A stretch of DNA of 64,000 nucleotides from Avidehalobacter sp964569265 (GCA_964569265.1 CAZMTO010000005.1:1-64000); one strand, 5' to 3'; shown: positions 53,851 through 62,059, counted from the first letter of the stretch. Translations and numbers: made by a program. Notes: generated from the letters alone by a model not told the origin.

Positions 53851-54561
53851 ATGCAAAAATCACATAAAATTTTGGCGGTCTGTGCAATGCTGGCTGTAAC
53901 GCTGGCGGCCCTGTGCGGCTGTGGCGGCACACAGCAGCAGCAGGCAACAAGCTATTTGGCCCTTACGGATTGGCAGACGGTGGCCGATACCGACGGTTTG
54001 GAGCTTATTTTGGATGAGGTGCAAAACGGCTGCATCGTGCAGGTGCCGCAGTTTGCAAACGTTGACGATAACGCCGAACTGGCGGCAATAAACGCACGCT
54101 TGCAGGCTAAAGCAAACGAATACAAGCTGGCTGATGGTATGACGAGCGAATTGGTGCCGCTGGTTATGGATACCGACAGCTACCTGAGTGTGGTGCTGTA
54201 CGAAGCTGAAGAACCTGCCTATGGTACCGATGGCGCTGCCACTGCTTATGTTTGGAACAAAATAACTAAGGGTGAGGTTGATGAAGCACTGGCGTGGTCG
54301 ATGGGCGGCGGCGGTGACGATAACCTGGACAAAGCCTTAAAGGAATACTGCACCAACGAGCTTGCTGCCGACGGTGTGGAGTATAAATGGGTAAGCTACG
54401 AGCCGGCGGCATATTTTGTCGACAGTGACAGCCAAACCGTGCTGATAATTAATGCCCTGATAAAAACCGCTAACGGCGAGGCCGACCCGTGGCACTATCT
54501 GCTTAAATATAAGGGCGGCCACATTACCGGCCGGCTTACAGACGACTTTAAAACCAAATAA
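53851..54561 (+). CDS. Hypothetical lipoprotein
   Basis: 236 residues. A lipoprotein signal peptide is seen (MQKSHK, hydrophobic stretch, then LCGCGG; the second Cys fits an LxGC lipobox). A Gln-rich linker follows. The mature part looks like a DUF3298/RsiV-like fold of mixed beta strands, but I cannot assign it firmly. ATG at 53851 follows AAAGGAGG. It ends at a terminator that overlaps the rpsB promoter. Confidence 0.7.
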   Translation: MQKSHKILAVCAMLAVTLAALCGCGGTQQQQATSYLALTDWQTVADTDGLELILDEVQNGCIVQVPQFANVDDNAELAAINARLQAKANEYKLADGMTSELVPLVMDTDSYLSVVLYEAEEPAYGTDGAATAYVWNKITKGEVDEALAWSMGGGGDDNLDKALKEYCTNELAADGVEYKWVSYEPAAYFVDSDSQTVLIINALIKTANGEADPWHYLLKYKGGHITGRLTDDFKTK

Positions 54562-54566
54562 TATAT

Positions 54567-54614
54567 AAAAAGCTGCATCTAAAGCAAAAAAACACTTGCG
54601 GTGCAGCTTTTTTT
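54567..54614 (+). terminator. Terminator after the lipoprotein gene
   Basis: 11-bp stem AAAAAGCTGCA/TGCAGCTTTTT with a 24-base loop and a T run. Confidence 0.8.
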
Positions 54615-54624
54615 GTGGTATAAT
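54596..54624 (+). promoter_or_regulatory. rpsB promoter overlapping the terminator
   Basis: TTGCGG at 54596-54601, 17-base spacer and TATAAT at 54619-54624 with TGG upstream (extended -10). The spacer is the 3' arm of the preceding terminator. Confidence 0.75.
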
Positions 54625-54629
54625 AGCAA

Positions 54630-54749
54630 ACGGCTTAAAAATAATCACGGCGGAGGATGAGCCGCGCCGGTGCCCAAAACCTTGGGTGCNNNNNNNNNNT
54701 GCGCAGCTTTAGAGCCCGCCGGAGGCTAAACAAAAGGAGGAAAAATAAA
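54630..54749 (+). promoter_or_regulatory. rpsB leader with assembly gap
   Basis: About 120 bases between promoter and rpsB. CCCAA-AACC-TTGGG forms a small hairpin just before ten N (54690-54699), and GC-rich complementary blocks flank the gap. Ribosomal S2 leaders are often autoregulatory. The missing bases prevent a firm fold. Confidence 0.45.
54690..54699. other. Assembly gap (10 N) in the rpsB leader
   Basis: Ten N between GGGTGC and TGCGCAGC; these flanks suggest a GC-rich hairpin that was hard to assemble. Confidence 0.97.
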
Positions 54750-55493
54750 ATGGCAGTAATTTCTATGAAGCAACTGCTGGAGGCCGGTGTACACTTTGGC
54801 CACCAAACCAGAAGATGGAACCCTAAAATGTCCCGTTTCATCTTTACCGAACGTAACGGTATCTACATTATCGACTTGCAGAAAACCGTTCACAAGGTAG
54901 ACGAGGCTTACAACTTTGTTAAGTCCGTTGCCGCCGAAGGCAAGGATATCTTGTTTGTAGGCACCAAAAAGCAGGCGCAGGAGGCTATTAAAGACGAAGC
55001 TCTGCGCTGCGGTATGTTCTATGTAAACGAACGTTGGCTGGGCGGTATGCTCACCAACTTCAAAACCATCCAAACCCGTATCCGCCGCTTGAGAGAGCTG
55101 GAAAAGATGCAGGAGGACGGTACCTTTGATAAGCTCCCCAAAAAAGAAGTTGCTATGCTTAACAACGAAATGGAAAAGCTGGAGCGCTTTTTGGGCGGCA
55201 TTAAGGATATGAAGCGTCAGCCCGGTGCAATGTTTATTGTAGACCCCAAAAAGGAACGCATTGCTGTTGCCGAAGCTAAGCGCCTGCATATTCCGATCAT
55301 CGCAATTGTAGACACCAACTGCGACCCCGATGAGATCGATTATCCCATCCCCGGCAATGATGATGCTATCCGTGCTGTTCGTCTGCTTACCGGCAAAATG
55401 GCTGATGCAGTTATCGAAGGCAACCAGGGCGTATCTATGGCCGAAGCTCCTGTTGAAGAAGCTGCCGAGGTAGAAGCTGTAGAGGCTGAATAA
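54750..55493 (+). CDS. rpsB: 30S ribosomal protein S2
   Basis: 247 residues. It begins MAVISMKQLLEAGVHFGHQT, the usual S2 N-terminus, and has FVGTKKQAQEAI and DPKKERIAVAEAKRL. The C-terminal extension is acidic (Glu/Ala/Val-rich). ATG at 54750 follows AAGGAGG; the frame is open upstream across the gap but only as an artefact. Codon use is that of a highly expressed gene. Confidence 0.97.
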   Translation: MAVISMKQLLEAGVHFGHQTRRWNPKMSRFIFTERNGIYIIDLQKTVHKVDEAYNFVKSVAAEGKDILFVGTKKQAQEAIKDEALRCGMFYVNERWLGGMLTNFKTIQTRIRRLRELEKMQEDGTFDKLPKKEVAMLNNEMEKLERFLGGIKDMKRQPGAMFIVDPKKERIAVAEAKRLHIPIIAIVDTNCDPDEIDYPIPGNDDAIRAVRLLTGKMADAVIEGNQGVSMAEAPVEEAAEVEAVEAE

Positions 55494-55533
55494 TCGGCAA
55501 TCAGGCGTTATCTTTTGATACACTGACCTTTTT

Positions 55534-55569
55534 AAAAGGGGCAGGGGGCTTGCCTCTTGCTCCTTTTTT
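55534..55569 (+). terminator. Terminator or attenuator between rpsB and tsf
   Basis: 14-base arms AAAAGGGGCAGGGG and CTCTTGCTCCTTTT pair fully with G-T wobbles, followed by T. As tsf follows closely with no clear promoter, partial read-through is expected. Confidence 0.7.
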
Positions 55570-55620
55570 GTAAAATCTGTAAAAATAATAAAATTACCTT
55601 GTTTTAAGGAGGACACACAA

Positions 55621-56535
55621 ATGGCTATTACTGCATCTATGGTAAAAGATCTGCGTGAAAGAACCGGCGCCGGTATGATGGACTGCAAAAAAGCTTTGTC
55701 GGAGACCAACGGCGATATCGAAGCTGCTATCGATTACCTGCGTGAAAAGGGCCTTTCTCAGGCTGCTAAAAAATCCGGTCGTATTGCGGCCGAAGGTATT
55801 GTTGCTATCGGTTATTCTGCTGACGGCAAACAGGGCGCTATCATCGAAGTAAATTCGGAGACTGACTTTGTTGCTAAAAACCAGGAATTTGTTGATATGG
55901 TAAATTCCTTTGTTAACGTTGCGCTGGAAGGTGACTATGCTTCTGTTGAAGAACTGTTGGCCGCTGAATTGGGCGACGGCACTGTTAGCAGCGAGCTGAC
56001 CGCTAAGATTGCTAAAATCGGTGAAAATATGAACATTCGTCGTTTTGTTAAGTATGCCGACGCTGACAGCGTTTGTGCAGGCTATGTTCACGGCAACGGC
56101 AAAATCGGCGTTTTGGTAGAATTTGCTGCTGCTGGCGCTGATGTTGAAGTTGTTAAGACTATGGGCCGCGACGTTGCTATGCAGGTTGCATCTATGAACC
56201 CCCAGTTTGTTGACGAAAGCGCTGTTGATCCGGAATATCTGGAACACGAAAAGAAGATTTTGGTACAGCAGGCTCTGGGTGAAGGCAAACCCGCTGAGAT
56301 CGTTGAAAAAATGGTTATGGGCCGCCTGAAGAAGGAACTGAAGGAAACCTGCCTGCTGGAGCAGAAGTTTGTTAAGAACGGCGATATTAACGTTGCAGAA
56401 TTTGTTAAGCAGATTAGCAAGGCTGCCGGTGCCGAAGTTACCGTAAAGGCATTTGTTCGTTACGAAGTTGGCGAAGGTATTGAAAAGAAGGTTGACGATT
56501 TGGCTGCCGAGGTTGCCAAGATGACCGCGAAATAA
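55621..56535 (+). CDS. tsf: Elongation factor Ts
   Basis: 304-residue nucleotide exchange factor of EF-Tu. The family motif ERTGAGMMDCKKAL and TDFVAKN are present; the long dimerisation part and a C-terminal coil follow. Codon use is strongly biased. AGGAGG precedes the ATG. Confidence 0.97.
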   Translation: MAITASMVKDLRERTGAGMMDCKKALSETNGDIEAAIDYLREKGLSQAAKKSGRIAAEGIVAIGYSADGKQGAIIEVNSETDFVAKNQEFVDMVNSFVNVALEGDYASVEELLAAELGDGTVSSELTAKIAKIGENMNIRRFVKYADADSVCAGYVHGNGKIGVLVEFAAAGADVEVVKTMGRDVAMQVASMNPQFVDESAVDPEYLEHEKKILVQQALGEGKPAEIVEKMVMGRLKKELKETCLLEQKFVKNGDINVAEFVKQISKAAGAEVTVKAFVRYEVGEGIEKKVDDLAAEVAKMTAK

Positions 56536-56565
56536 GCTTTGCACAGGCTTTTTTAGTAAAAACAG

Positions 56566-56601
56566 CACCGCACGTTCCGCTGGGATGTGCGGTGTTTTTT
56601 T
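56566..56601 (+). terminator. Terminator after tsf
   Basis: 8-bp perfect stem CACCGCAC/GTGCGGTG with a 13-base loop and seven T. Confidence 0.92.
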
Positions 56602-56655
56602 GCGGGGCGCTGCTAAAAAATTTGGCGCCCGGCGGCAGTATATTGGTTTTGCACC

Positions 56656-56684
56656 TTGCAAACAACCGGGCAGTAATGTATAAT
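56656..56684 (+). promoter_or_regulatory. pyrH promoter
   Basis: TTGCAA at 56656-56661, 17-base spacer, TATAAT at 56679-56684. Confidence 0.8.
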
Positions 56685-56748
56685 ATAATGTATTAAAGTA
56701 TGTTATTTACCAAGTTGTTGCTAATGTTGATTGAGTGGAGGATGCTAA

Positions 56749-57468
56749 ATGTTAAAATACAAAAGAGTGGTTTTAAAGCTGTCGGGTGAAGCGCTGGCCG
56801 GTACACAGGGCTTTGGCATAGACCCTATTACTATTCAGTCGATTGCGATGCAGATAAAAGAGGTTTGCGAGCTTGGGCTGGAAACTGCCCTGGTGGTTGG
56901 CGGCGGTAATATCTGGCGCGGTGCCAGCGGCGCTAACAAGGGTATGGACAGAGCTACGGCCGACTATATGGGTATGCTGGCCACCGCTATGAACGCTCTT
57001 GCCTTGCAGGATGCGCTGGAAAACATTGGGGTGGTAACCCGTGTGCAGTCGGCGGTAGAAATGCGCCAGTTTGCCGAGCCTTACATTCGCCGCAGGGCTA
57101 TTCGTCATTTGGAAAAAGGCCGCGTGGTTATTTTTGCTGCGGGCACCGGCAACCCTTATTTTTCGACGGATACCACGGCAGCGCTGCGTGCTGCCGAAAT
57201 GGAAGCCGATGCCATACTGATGGCTAAAAAAGGCGTAGACGGCGTTTACGACAGTGATCCGAAGCTTAACCCCGATGCTAAAAAGTATGAAACGCTGGAC
57301 TTTTTAGAGGTGCTTAACAAGGGCTTGCAGGTTATGGATTCTACCGCGGCATCGCTTTGTATGGATAACGGCATACCGCTGGTGGTATTTAATTTAGAGG
57401 AGCCCGGCAATATTATGCGTGTAGTAAAAGGTGAACATATAGGAACAATTGTAGGAGGGAAAAAATAA
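56749..57468 (+). CDS. pyrH: UMP kinase
   Basis: 239-residue amino-acid-kinase-fold enzyme converting UMP to UDP. LKLSGEALAG, VVGGGNIWRG, FAAGTGNPYFSTDTTAA and KGVDGVYDSDP are all family landmarks. GGAGG precedes the ATG. Its stop overlaps the frr start by one base. Confidence 0.97.
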   Translation: MLKYKRVVLKLSGEALAGTQGFGIDPITIQSIAMQIKEVCELGLETALVVGGGNIWRGASGANKGMDRATADYMGMLATAMNALALQDALENIGVVTRVQSAVEMRQFAEPYIRRRAIRHLEKGRVVIFAAGTGNPYFSTDTTAALRAAEMEADAILMAKKGVDGVYDSDPKLNPDAKKYETLDFLEVLNKGLQVMDSTAASLCMDNGIPLVVFNLEEPGNIMRVVKGEHIGTIVGGKK

Positions 57469-58028
57469 TGCCGACCAATGAGATTTTGAAAACAGCAGAA
57501 GAAAAAATGCAAAAAACCTACGAGGCTATGTGCCACGATTTTTCGGTGATGCGTGTGGGCAGAGCAGACCCGGCTATTTTGGATAAAATTGTTGTTGATT
57601 ATTACGGTGCGCCTACGCCCATTGGCCAAATGGCTAATATTGCCGTGCCGGACGCTCGTATGCTTACTATTACGCCGTGGGATCGCAGTATGATTAAGGC
57701 TATTGAAAAGGCAATTTTAAATTCTGACCTGGGTATTAACCCCGCTAACGACGGCCAGATGATTAGATTGTCGGTGCCGCCGCTGACCGAGGAACGCCGC
57801 AAAGAGCTGGTTAAAACCTGTGGCAAACGCGCCGAAGAAGCTAAGGTTGCCGTGCGCAATATTCGCCGCGATGTAAACGATAGGCTGAAAGCGCTGGAAA
57901 AACAGACCGATGTGTCGGAGGACGAGGTTAAAAAGGCGCTGGATAAATCGCAGAAGCAGACTGACGATTGCATTAAAAAAATTGACGAAACCTTGAAAAA
58001 GAAGGAAAAGGATATTTTGAGCGTATAA
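57468..58028 (+). CDS. frr: Ribosome recycling factor
   Basis: 186-residue tRNA-mimic that splits post-termination ribosomes with EF-G. VMRVGRADPAILDKIVVDYYG and IRLSVPPLTEERRKELVK are characteristic. It is coupled to pyrH by a one-base overlap and ends at a terminator. Confidence 0.97.
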   Translation: MPTNEILKTAEEKMQKTYEAMCHDFSVMRVGRADPAILDKIVVDYYGAPTPIGQMANIAVPDARMLTITPWDRSMIKAIEKAILNSDLGINPANDGQMIRLSVPPLTEERRKELVKTCGKRAEEAKVAVRNIRRDVNDRLKALEKQTDVSEDEVKKALDKSQKQTDDCIKKIDETLKKKEKDILSV

Positions 58029-58043
58029 CGCAAAATAAATTGG

Positions 58044-58071
58044 GCGGCAGGCGCTTTGTCTGCCGCTTTTT
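58044..58071 (+). terminator. Terminator after frr
   Basis: 7-bp stem GCGGCAG/CTGCCGC with a 9-base loop and five T. Confidence 0.88.
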
Positions 58072-58076
58072 GTATA

Positions 58077-58268
58077 TTTTTGGCCAAAAATAGAATTTTG
58101 TCGAATTGTATACAAAATGGATACCATTAAAACAGGGGTGTTTGGGGGGGCGATTTTCATTATATAAGAAGAAACACGTTGGCAAAAAAATTTTTTGATG
58201 TCCATAAACGACGAAAATTGTCACTGAAAACGATGTTTTTTGTAATTTAAGCTGTTTTTTTTTTTTTT
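58077..58268. other. AT-rich spacer before tetR: palindromes and T14 tract
   Basis: The 444-base gap between frr and tetR has no gene. In this part lie a 14-bp palindrome TTTTTGGCCAAAAA (58077-58090), TTGTATACAA (58106-58115) with the same core as the liv sites, and a run of 14 T (58255-58268) ending 13 bases before the tetR -35 box. Confidence 0.7.
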
Positions 58269-58281
58269 GAATTTGCGCCTA

Positions 58282-58310
58282 TTGACTTGACAAATATATC
58301 GTAGTATAAT
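58282..58310 (+). promoter_or_regulatory. Promoter of the tetR-sipW-tasA cluster
   Basis: TTGACT at 58282-58287, 17-base spacer, TATAAT at 58305-58310. A second TTGACA lies at 58287 but its spacer would be only 12 bases. Confidence 0.75.
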
Positions 58311-58323
58311 TTTTCTATAGAAA

Positions 58324-58341
58324 TTTGGCGTTTGAGCCAAA
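58324..58341. promoter_or_regulatory. TTTGGC-N6-GCCAAA palindrome, candidate TetR operator
   Basis: It starts 14 bases after the -10 box, so it lies at the expected transcript start. Related half-sites recur as TTTGGCA (58392-58398) and TGCCAAA (58416-58422). The latter pair also competes with GCAGATC/GGTCTGC (58381-58387 with 58412-58418). Binding by the adjacent TetR protein is inference. Confidence 0.5.
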
Positions 58342-58472
58342 GCTGTCAAATAATTGTAAAAAAGTAATAAAAATAACACGGCAGATCAGGCTTTGGCAAA
58401 CGTAAAAAGTGGGTCTGCCAAAAAATGGCCCAACAAATAAGTGGGCACTTATTTTGTAAACGGGGTGTTTGT

Positions 58473-59072
58473 TTGGACGAAACCAGCATAAAGCAGGCTT
58501 TTATACGCGGTGCTGTGCGGGTTGTGGCACAAAAAGGGTTAGAAAACGCTACAACCAAGGCTATTGCTGCCGAGGCCAAATTAAACGAAGCTTACATATA
58601 CAAGTGCTTTAGCGGCAAAGATGAGCTGCTTAGCACGGCGCTTTTGGTAGAAGATTGCAATTTTGCGGAATTGCTGCACGATATGCTGCTGCAAGAGCGT
58701 GAAAAAAACTGCGGGTGGAAGCAGCGCGCCTATGTTATATGGCGCAAAAGCTGGGATTTTATTCTGGAGGAGAAAGACGACTTTTTGTTTTATATCCGGT
58801 ATTATTATTCCGCAAGCTGTATGATGCACGCATACAGGCAGCATTTAGAGATTTATCGCCCGGTGATAAAAATGGTAGAAGGTTCATTTAAGCCGGGCAC
58901 TTATATGGAAATGCTTGTTCACCAGATATTTAGCACAATGTTGTTTTATGGCTTGCGGGTGACAAGCGGTGAACTGCCGAATAATGACGAAACTATGACT
59001 TGGGTTTTTGATCAGATATTTAATTTTGTGGCACCAAATGTGCGGCCCGAGTTTTTACAAGGAGAATGTTAA
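58473..59072 (+). CDS. TetR/AcrR family transcriptional regulator
   Basis: About 199 residues. The N-terminal helix-turn-helix reads AIAAEAKLNEAYIYKCFSGKDELL (shown here as a motif region, residues about 30-52), typical of TetR proteins. The C-terminal ligand domain is rich in aromatic residues (FYIRYYYSASCMMHAY). TTG at 58473 follows GGGGTG; ATG at 58425 is an alternative with no clear ribosome site. The stop shares one base with the sipW start, and the sipW ribosome site lies in its last codons, so regulator and peptidase are translationally coupled. Confidence 0.85.
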   Translation: MDETSIKQAFIRGAVRVVAQKGLENATTKAIAAEAKLNEAYIYKCFSGKDELLSTALLVEDCNFAELLHDMLLQEREKNCGWKQRAYVIWRKSWDFILEEKDDFLFYIRYYYSASCMMHAYRQHLEIYRPVIKMVEGSFKPGTYMEMLVHQIFSTMLFYGLRVTSGELPNNDETMTWVFDQIFNFVAPNVRPEFLQGEC

Positions 59073-59641
59073 TGCAAACTGTTAAAAAAGTGTGGGATAT
59101 TGTAAGTGGCATACTGGTGGCAGCCGTAGTAATTTTGGCCATTATGCTGGTAGGCGTAAGGCTGGTTGGCTTGCAGGTGTTCACGGTGCTTTCCGGGTCT
59201 ATGGAGCCTACATACCATACGGGGTCTTTAATATACGTAAAAAGTATAGATACCGAAGATATTGAAGTTGGTATGCCCATAACCTTTATGCTTAGTGAAG
59301 ATACCATTGCCACGCACCGTGTGGTAGGCATTGTGCCGGATGAAAATGACCCGACGGTGGTGCGGTTTAGAACCAAGGGTGATGCTAATAATGCGGAAGA
59401 TGGCGGCCTGGTGCATTATAAAAATGTTATAGGCACGCCGGTGTTTACCATACCGCAGCTTGGCTATTTGGCGGATTATATTCAGCGGCCGCCGGGTATG
59501 TATGTAGCGATATCGGCGGGGGCAGTGTTGCTGCTGCTGGTATTTTTGCCGGATATTTTTGCCGAAGAAGAACCTAAAGATAAAAAGAAGAAGAAAAAAG
59601 GCCGGCCGGATGATGAACCGACCGACGAGCCCCAAAGCTAA
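59072..59641 (+). CDS. sipW: SipW-type signal peptidase I
   Basis: 189-residue membrane peptidase of the ER/archaeal type. Ser43 in VLSGSMEPTYHTGS is the nucleophile, and His82 in IATHRVVGI replaces the usual bacterial Lys. KGDANNAEDGG holds the conserved Asp. Transmembrane segments lie at about 10-30 and 145-165, and the C-terminus is a Lys- and Asp/Glu-rich tail. SipW enzymes process TasA/camelysin precursors, four of which follow directly. ATG at 59072 is 7 bases after AAGGAGA. Confidence 0.93.
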   Translation: MQTVKKVWDIVSGILVAAVVILAIMLVGVRLVGLQVFTVLSGSMEPTYHTGSLIYVKSIDTEDIEVGMPITFMLSEDTIATHRVVGIVPDENDPTVVRFRTKGDANNAEDGGLVHYKNVIGTPVFTIPQLGYLADYIQRPPGMYVAISAGAVLLLLVFLPDIFAEEEPKDKKKKKKGRPDDEPTDEPQS

Positions 59642-59712
59642 GGGGCCAAACAAGGTGGCAACGCCGCAAGGCTAACCATAAAAAATATTTTATTTTTAAG
59701 GAGGTTTTCTGT

Positions 59713-60378
59713 ATGAAAACAAGAAACAAAGCTTTACTGTTGTCCTTGTGCGCGGTGCTTATTTGTGCAGCATCTGTTATGGGGACGATGGCGTACCTGA
59801 CCAGCTCTGATACGGTTACTAACACGTTTACTGTTGGTAAGGTTGCCATTACGTTGGACGAAGCAAAGGTTGGTAATGATGGCAAGGCCCTTACCGGCCA
59901 GAGCGCTGCCCGTGTTGATAACAACGGCTACAAACTGATGCCCGGCCACGAGTACGACAAAGACCCGATTGTACATGTTGATTCTACCAGTGAAGACAGC
60001 TACCTGTTTGTTAAGGTAGTAAACGAAATTACTGCTATCGAAGATTCTACCAACACCGTTGCCAGCCAGATGGCTGCTAAGGGTTGGAAGGCTGTAGACG
60101 GCAAGGACGGCGTTTACGTTTATGTTGGCACCGCTGCCGGCGCAACTGCACCGCTGGCTGTTACCGCAGGCTCTAACGTAACTGTATTTGAAAAGATTAA
60201 GGTTGCCGGCACTGTTGATAACACCACTTTGGCTGGCTATGCAAACAAGACCATTACTGTAACCGCTTATGCAGTACAGAAGGACGGTTTTGAGGGCAAG
60301 ACCGCTGCCCAGATTTGGGACGCAGCTTTCCCGGCTACTACTCCTGTAGTTCCTGAGCCTGTAGATCCTGCTGAATAA
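59713..60378 (+). CDS. TasA/camelysin-like exported protein 1
   Basis: 221 residues. N-terminal signal with SipW-type end: VMGTMAYLTSSDTVTNTFTVG, given here as residues about 22-42. The mature protein begins with a strand NTFTVGKVAITLDEA and has DSYLFVKVVNEI and ITVTAYAVQKDGF, the typical strands of this family. The C-terminus is Pro/Glu/Asp-rich. GGAGG precedes the ATG. Expected to be a structural subunit or modifier of extracellular fibres. Confidence 0.85.
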   Translation: MKTRNKALLLSLCAVLICAASVMGTMAYLTSSDTVTNTFTVGKVAITLDEAKVGNDGKALTGQSAARVDNNGYKLMPGHEYDKDPIVHVDSTSEDSYLFVKVVNEITAIEDSTNTVASQMAAKGWKAVDGKDGVYVYVGTAAGATAPLAVTAGSNVTVFEKIKVAGTVDNTTLAGYANKTITVTAYAVQKDGFEGKTAAQIWDAAFPATTPVVPEPVDPAE

Positions 60379-60384
60379 TTTACG

Positions 60385-60414
60385 TTATATCCGGGTGTAA
60401 ACCCGAATATATAA
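60385..60414 (+). other. Inverted repeat between tasA-like genes 1 and 2
   Basis: TTATATCCGGG and CCCGAATATATAA pair with one mismatch around a TGTAAA loop. No T run follows, so an mRNA processing or stabilising hairpin is more likely than a terminator. Confidence 0.55.
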
Positions 60415-60465
60415 ACTTGAATTTTGCAAAAAATTCTTTATTAATTGATAAGGAGGTGATATAAT

Positions 60466-61128
60466 ATGAAGAAAAAGAGTTTAGCGCTGGTTGCAGCTAT
60501 GGCACTGTTGGTTGTTGGTGTTGTTAGCGGGTCTTTGGCGTGGTTAACCGATACCACCGGTGATGTTAAGAACACCTTTACCACCAGTGGCATTGATATT
60601 ACCTTGGCTGAAACTTGGAACACCGATACTAATAATGACCAGAAAGCCGATGCTTGGCAGGCAAAAATGGTGCCCGGTTATGTGTATTCTAAGGACCCGA
60701 AGGTTACTGTTCTGAAAAATTCCGAAAAATGCTACTTGTTCGTTAAGGTAGTAGAAGCGGGCGCCCCGACTGATAAAGAGTTTGGTAGTTACCTGGATTA
60801 CAGTATGGTAACAGATTGGAATGCCTTGTATGATGGTCCGGTAGATGAAAATGGACAATTAACAGGGAAGAAAGTTCCCAATGTTTACTACCGTGTAGTT
60901 GATGCCTCAACTGCTGATCAGGAGTTTGCCGTAATACAAGACAATAAGGTTACTGTTAGAAGTAATCTCGGCAATGCCGAAATGGATGCCCTTGGCAATA
61001 ATAGCCTTACCTTGACCGTTACCGCTTATGCTTCTCAGTATAACAAGAACCAGACTGAAACGTTTACTCCTTACGAGGCTTGGCAGAACGTTCAGCCCAC
61101 TACCGAGACTCCCGAAGTTGACGAGTAA
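60466..61128 (+). CDS. TasA/camelysin-like exported protein 2
   Basis: 220 residues. The signal ends VVSGSLAWLTDTTGDVKNTF, with the SLAxxTDT motif of SipW substrates. Following strands are SGIDITLAETWN, CYLFVKVVEAG and LTLTVTAYASQYNK. An acidic tail (TPEVDE) ends the protein. Central codons are less biased than its ends. AAGGAGGTGA is a strong ribosome site. Confidence 0.85.
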   Translation: MKKKSLALVAAMALLVVGVVSGSLAWLTDTTGDVKNTFTTSGIDITLAETWNTDTNNDQKADAWQAKMVPGYVYSKDPKVTVLKNSEKCYLFVKVVEAGAPTDKEFGSYLDYSMVTDWNALYDGPVDENGQLTGKKVPNVYYRVVDASTADQEFAVIQDNKVTVRSNLGNAEMDALGNNSLTLTVTAYASQYNKNQTETFTPYEAWQNVQPTTETPEVDE

Positions 61129-61138
61129 GCAAAACCAA

Positions 61139-61186
61139 TGTGCTGCGTATGCGGCACAACCCCTTTAACAGCGCAAAAATTTGCGC
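61139..61186 (+). other. Two hairpins between tasA-like genes 2 and 3
   Basis: TGTGCTGC-GTAT-GCGGCACA (61139-61158) and GCGCAAA-AA-TTTGCGC (61171-61186). Neither has a T run. Confidence 0.6.
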
Positions 61187-61225
61187 GTATCCCCCCAAAC
61201 AACAAATTCTAAAGGAGATTTAATC

Positions 61226-62059
61226 ATGAAAAAGAAGATTTTGTCTATTGCTACTTGCGCAGCTTTTGCAGCTTGCGCAATGATCGGCGGATCTTTGGCA
61301 TACTTCACTGATACCGACAGCGAAACCAACACCTTTACCGTTGGTAACGTTACCATCGACCTGATTGAGCAGGAACGTGGCTTGGAAGACGGTCAGCAAA
61401 CTCTGGTAGACTTTGAACAGGGCAAGAAGCTGTACCCGATCGTTGGTTCCGCTCAGGGCGAAAAGGACAGCTTTGGCCTGCCTACCGCTAAAAACTACGT
61501 AGACAAGGTAGTTACCGTTAAAAACACCGGTACTGAAGCTGCTTACATCCGCGCTTACTTTGCTATCCCCTCCGCACTGGACGATGGCTATGAAACCTTT
61601 AACGCCGGCAAGAACGTACTGCACTTCAACTTTGGTACCAAGATGGTAGACGGTGCGCCTGTTAGCACCGATGGTGTTGAATGGCTGTGGAAGCAGGCTA
61701 ACGGCAAGTGGAACTACTATGAAACCACTATCGAAGGCATTAAGTACAACGTATACTTTGCTGACTATTATACCACCGTTGGTGCCGGTGCTACCACCGA
61801 GCGTTTGCTCAATGGCGTATATCTGGACAAGACCTTTGACGCTGAAACTGTAACTACTCAGAATGGCAAGAGCACTAAGTACTACGCATTTGGCTCTGAG
61901 CTGACTCTGGATCAGGGTTGGAACTGGAGCGCTGTAAAGTGCCCCGTAGTTGCAGTAGCTGTACAGGCTGCCGGCTTTGACAATGCTAATGCTGCTGTTA
62001 CAGATGCATTTGGCGCTCAGTACAATCCGTGGGGCGGCGCTGTTACCAACTGGCAGTAA
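61226..62059 (+). CDS. TasA/camelysin-like exported protein 3 (probable major subunit)
   Basis: 277 residues, the longest of the four. The signal region ends GGSLAYFTDTDSETNTFTVG, the classic TasA/camelysin motif. VVTVKNTGTEAAYIRAYFAIP is the family's second strand pair. Codon use is strongly biased, with many C-ending and preferred codons, as in tsf, rpsB and livJ, which suggests it is the abundant subunit. ATG at 61226 is 8 bases after AAAGGAG; the frame is open upstream to 61181. Confidence 0.88.
   Translation: MKKKILSIATCAAFAACAMIGGSLAYFTDTDSETNTFTVGNVTIDLIEQERGLEDGQQTLVDFEQGKKLYPIVGSAQGEKDSFGLPTAKNYVDKVVTVKNTGTEAAYIRAYFAIPSALDDGYETFNAGKNVLHFNFGTKMVDGAPVSTDGVEWLWKQANGKWNYYETTIEGIKYNVYFADYYTTVGAGATTERLLNGVYLDKTFDAETVTTQNGKSTKYYAFGSELTLDQGWNWSAVKCPVVAVAVQAAGFDNANAAVTDAFGAQYNPWGGAVTNWQ

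Noticed and set aside
58425..58472. ATG start of TetR at 58425
   Set aside because: No ribosome site precedes it and the added residues do not fit a TetR N-terminus; kept as an alternative only.
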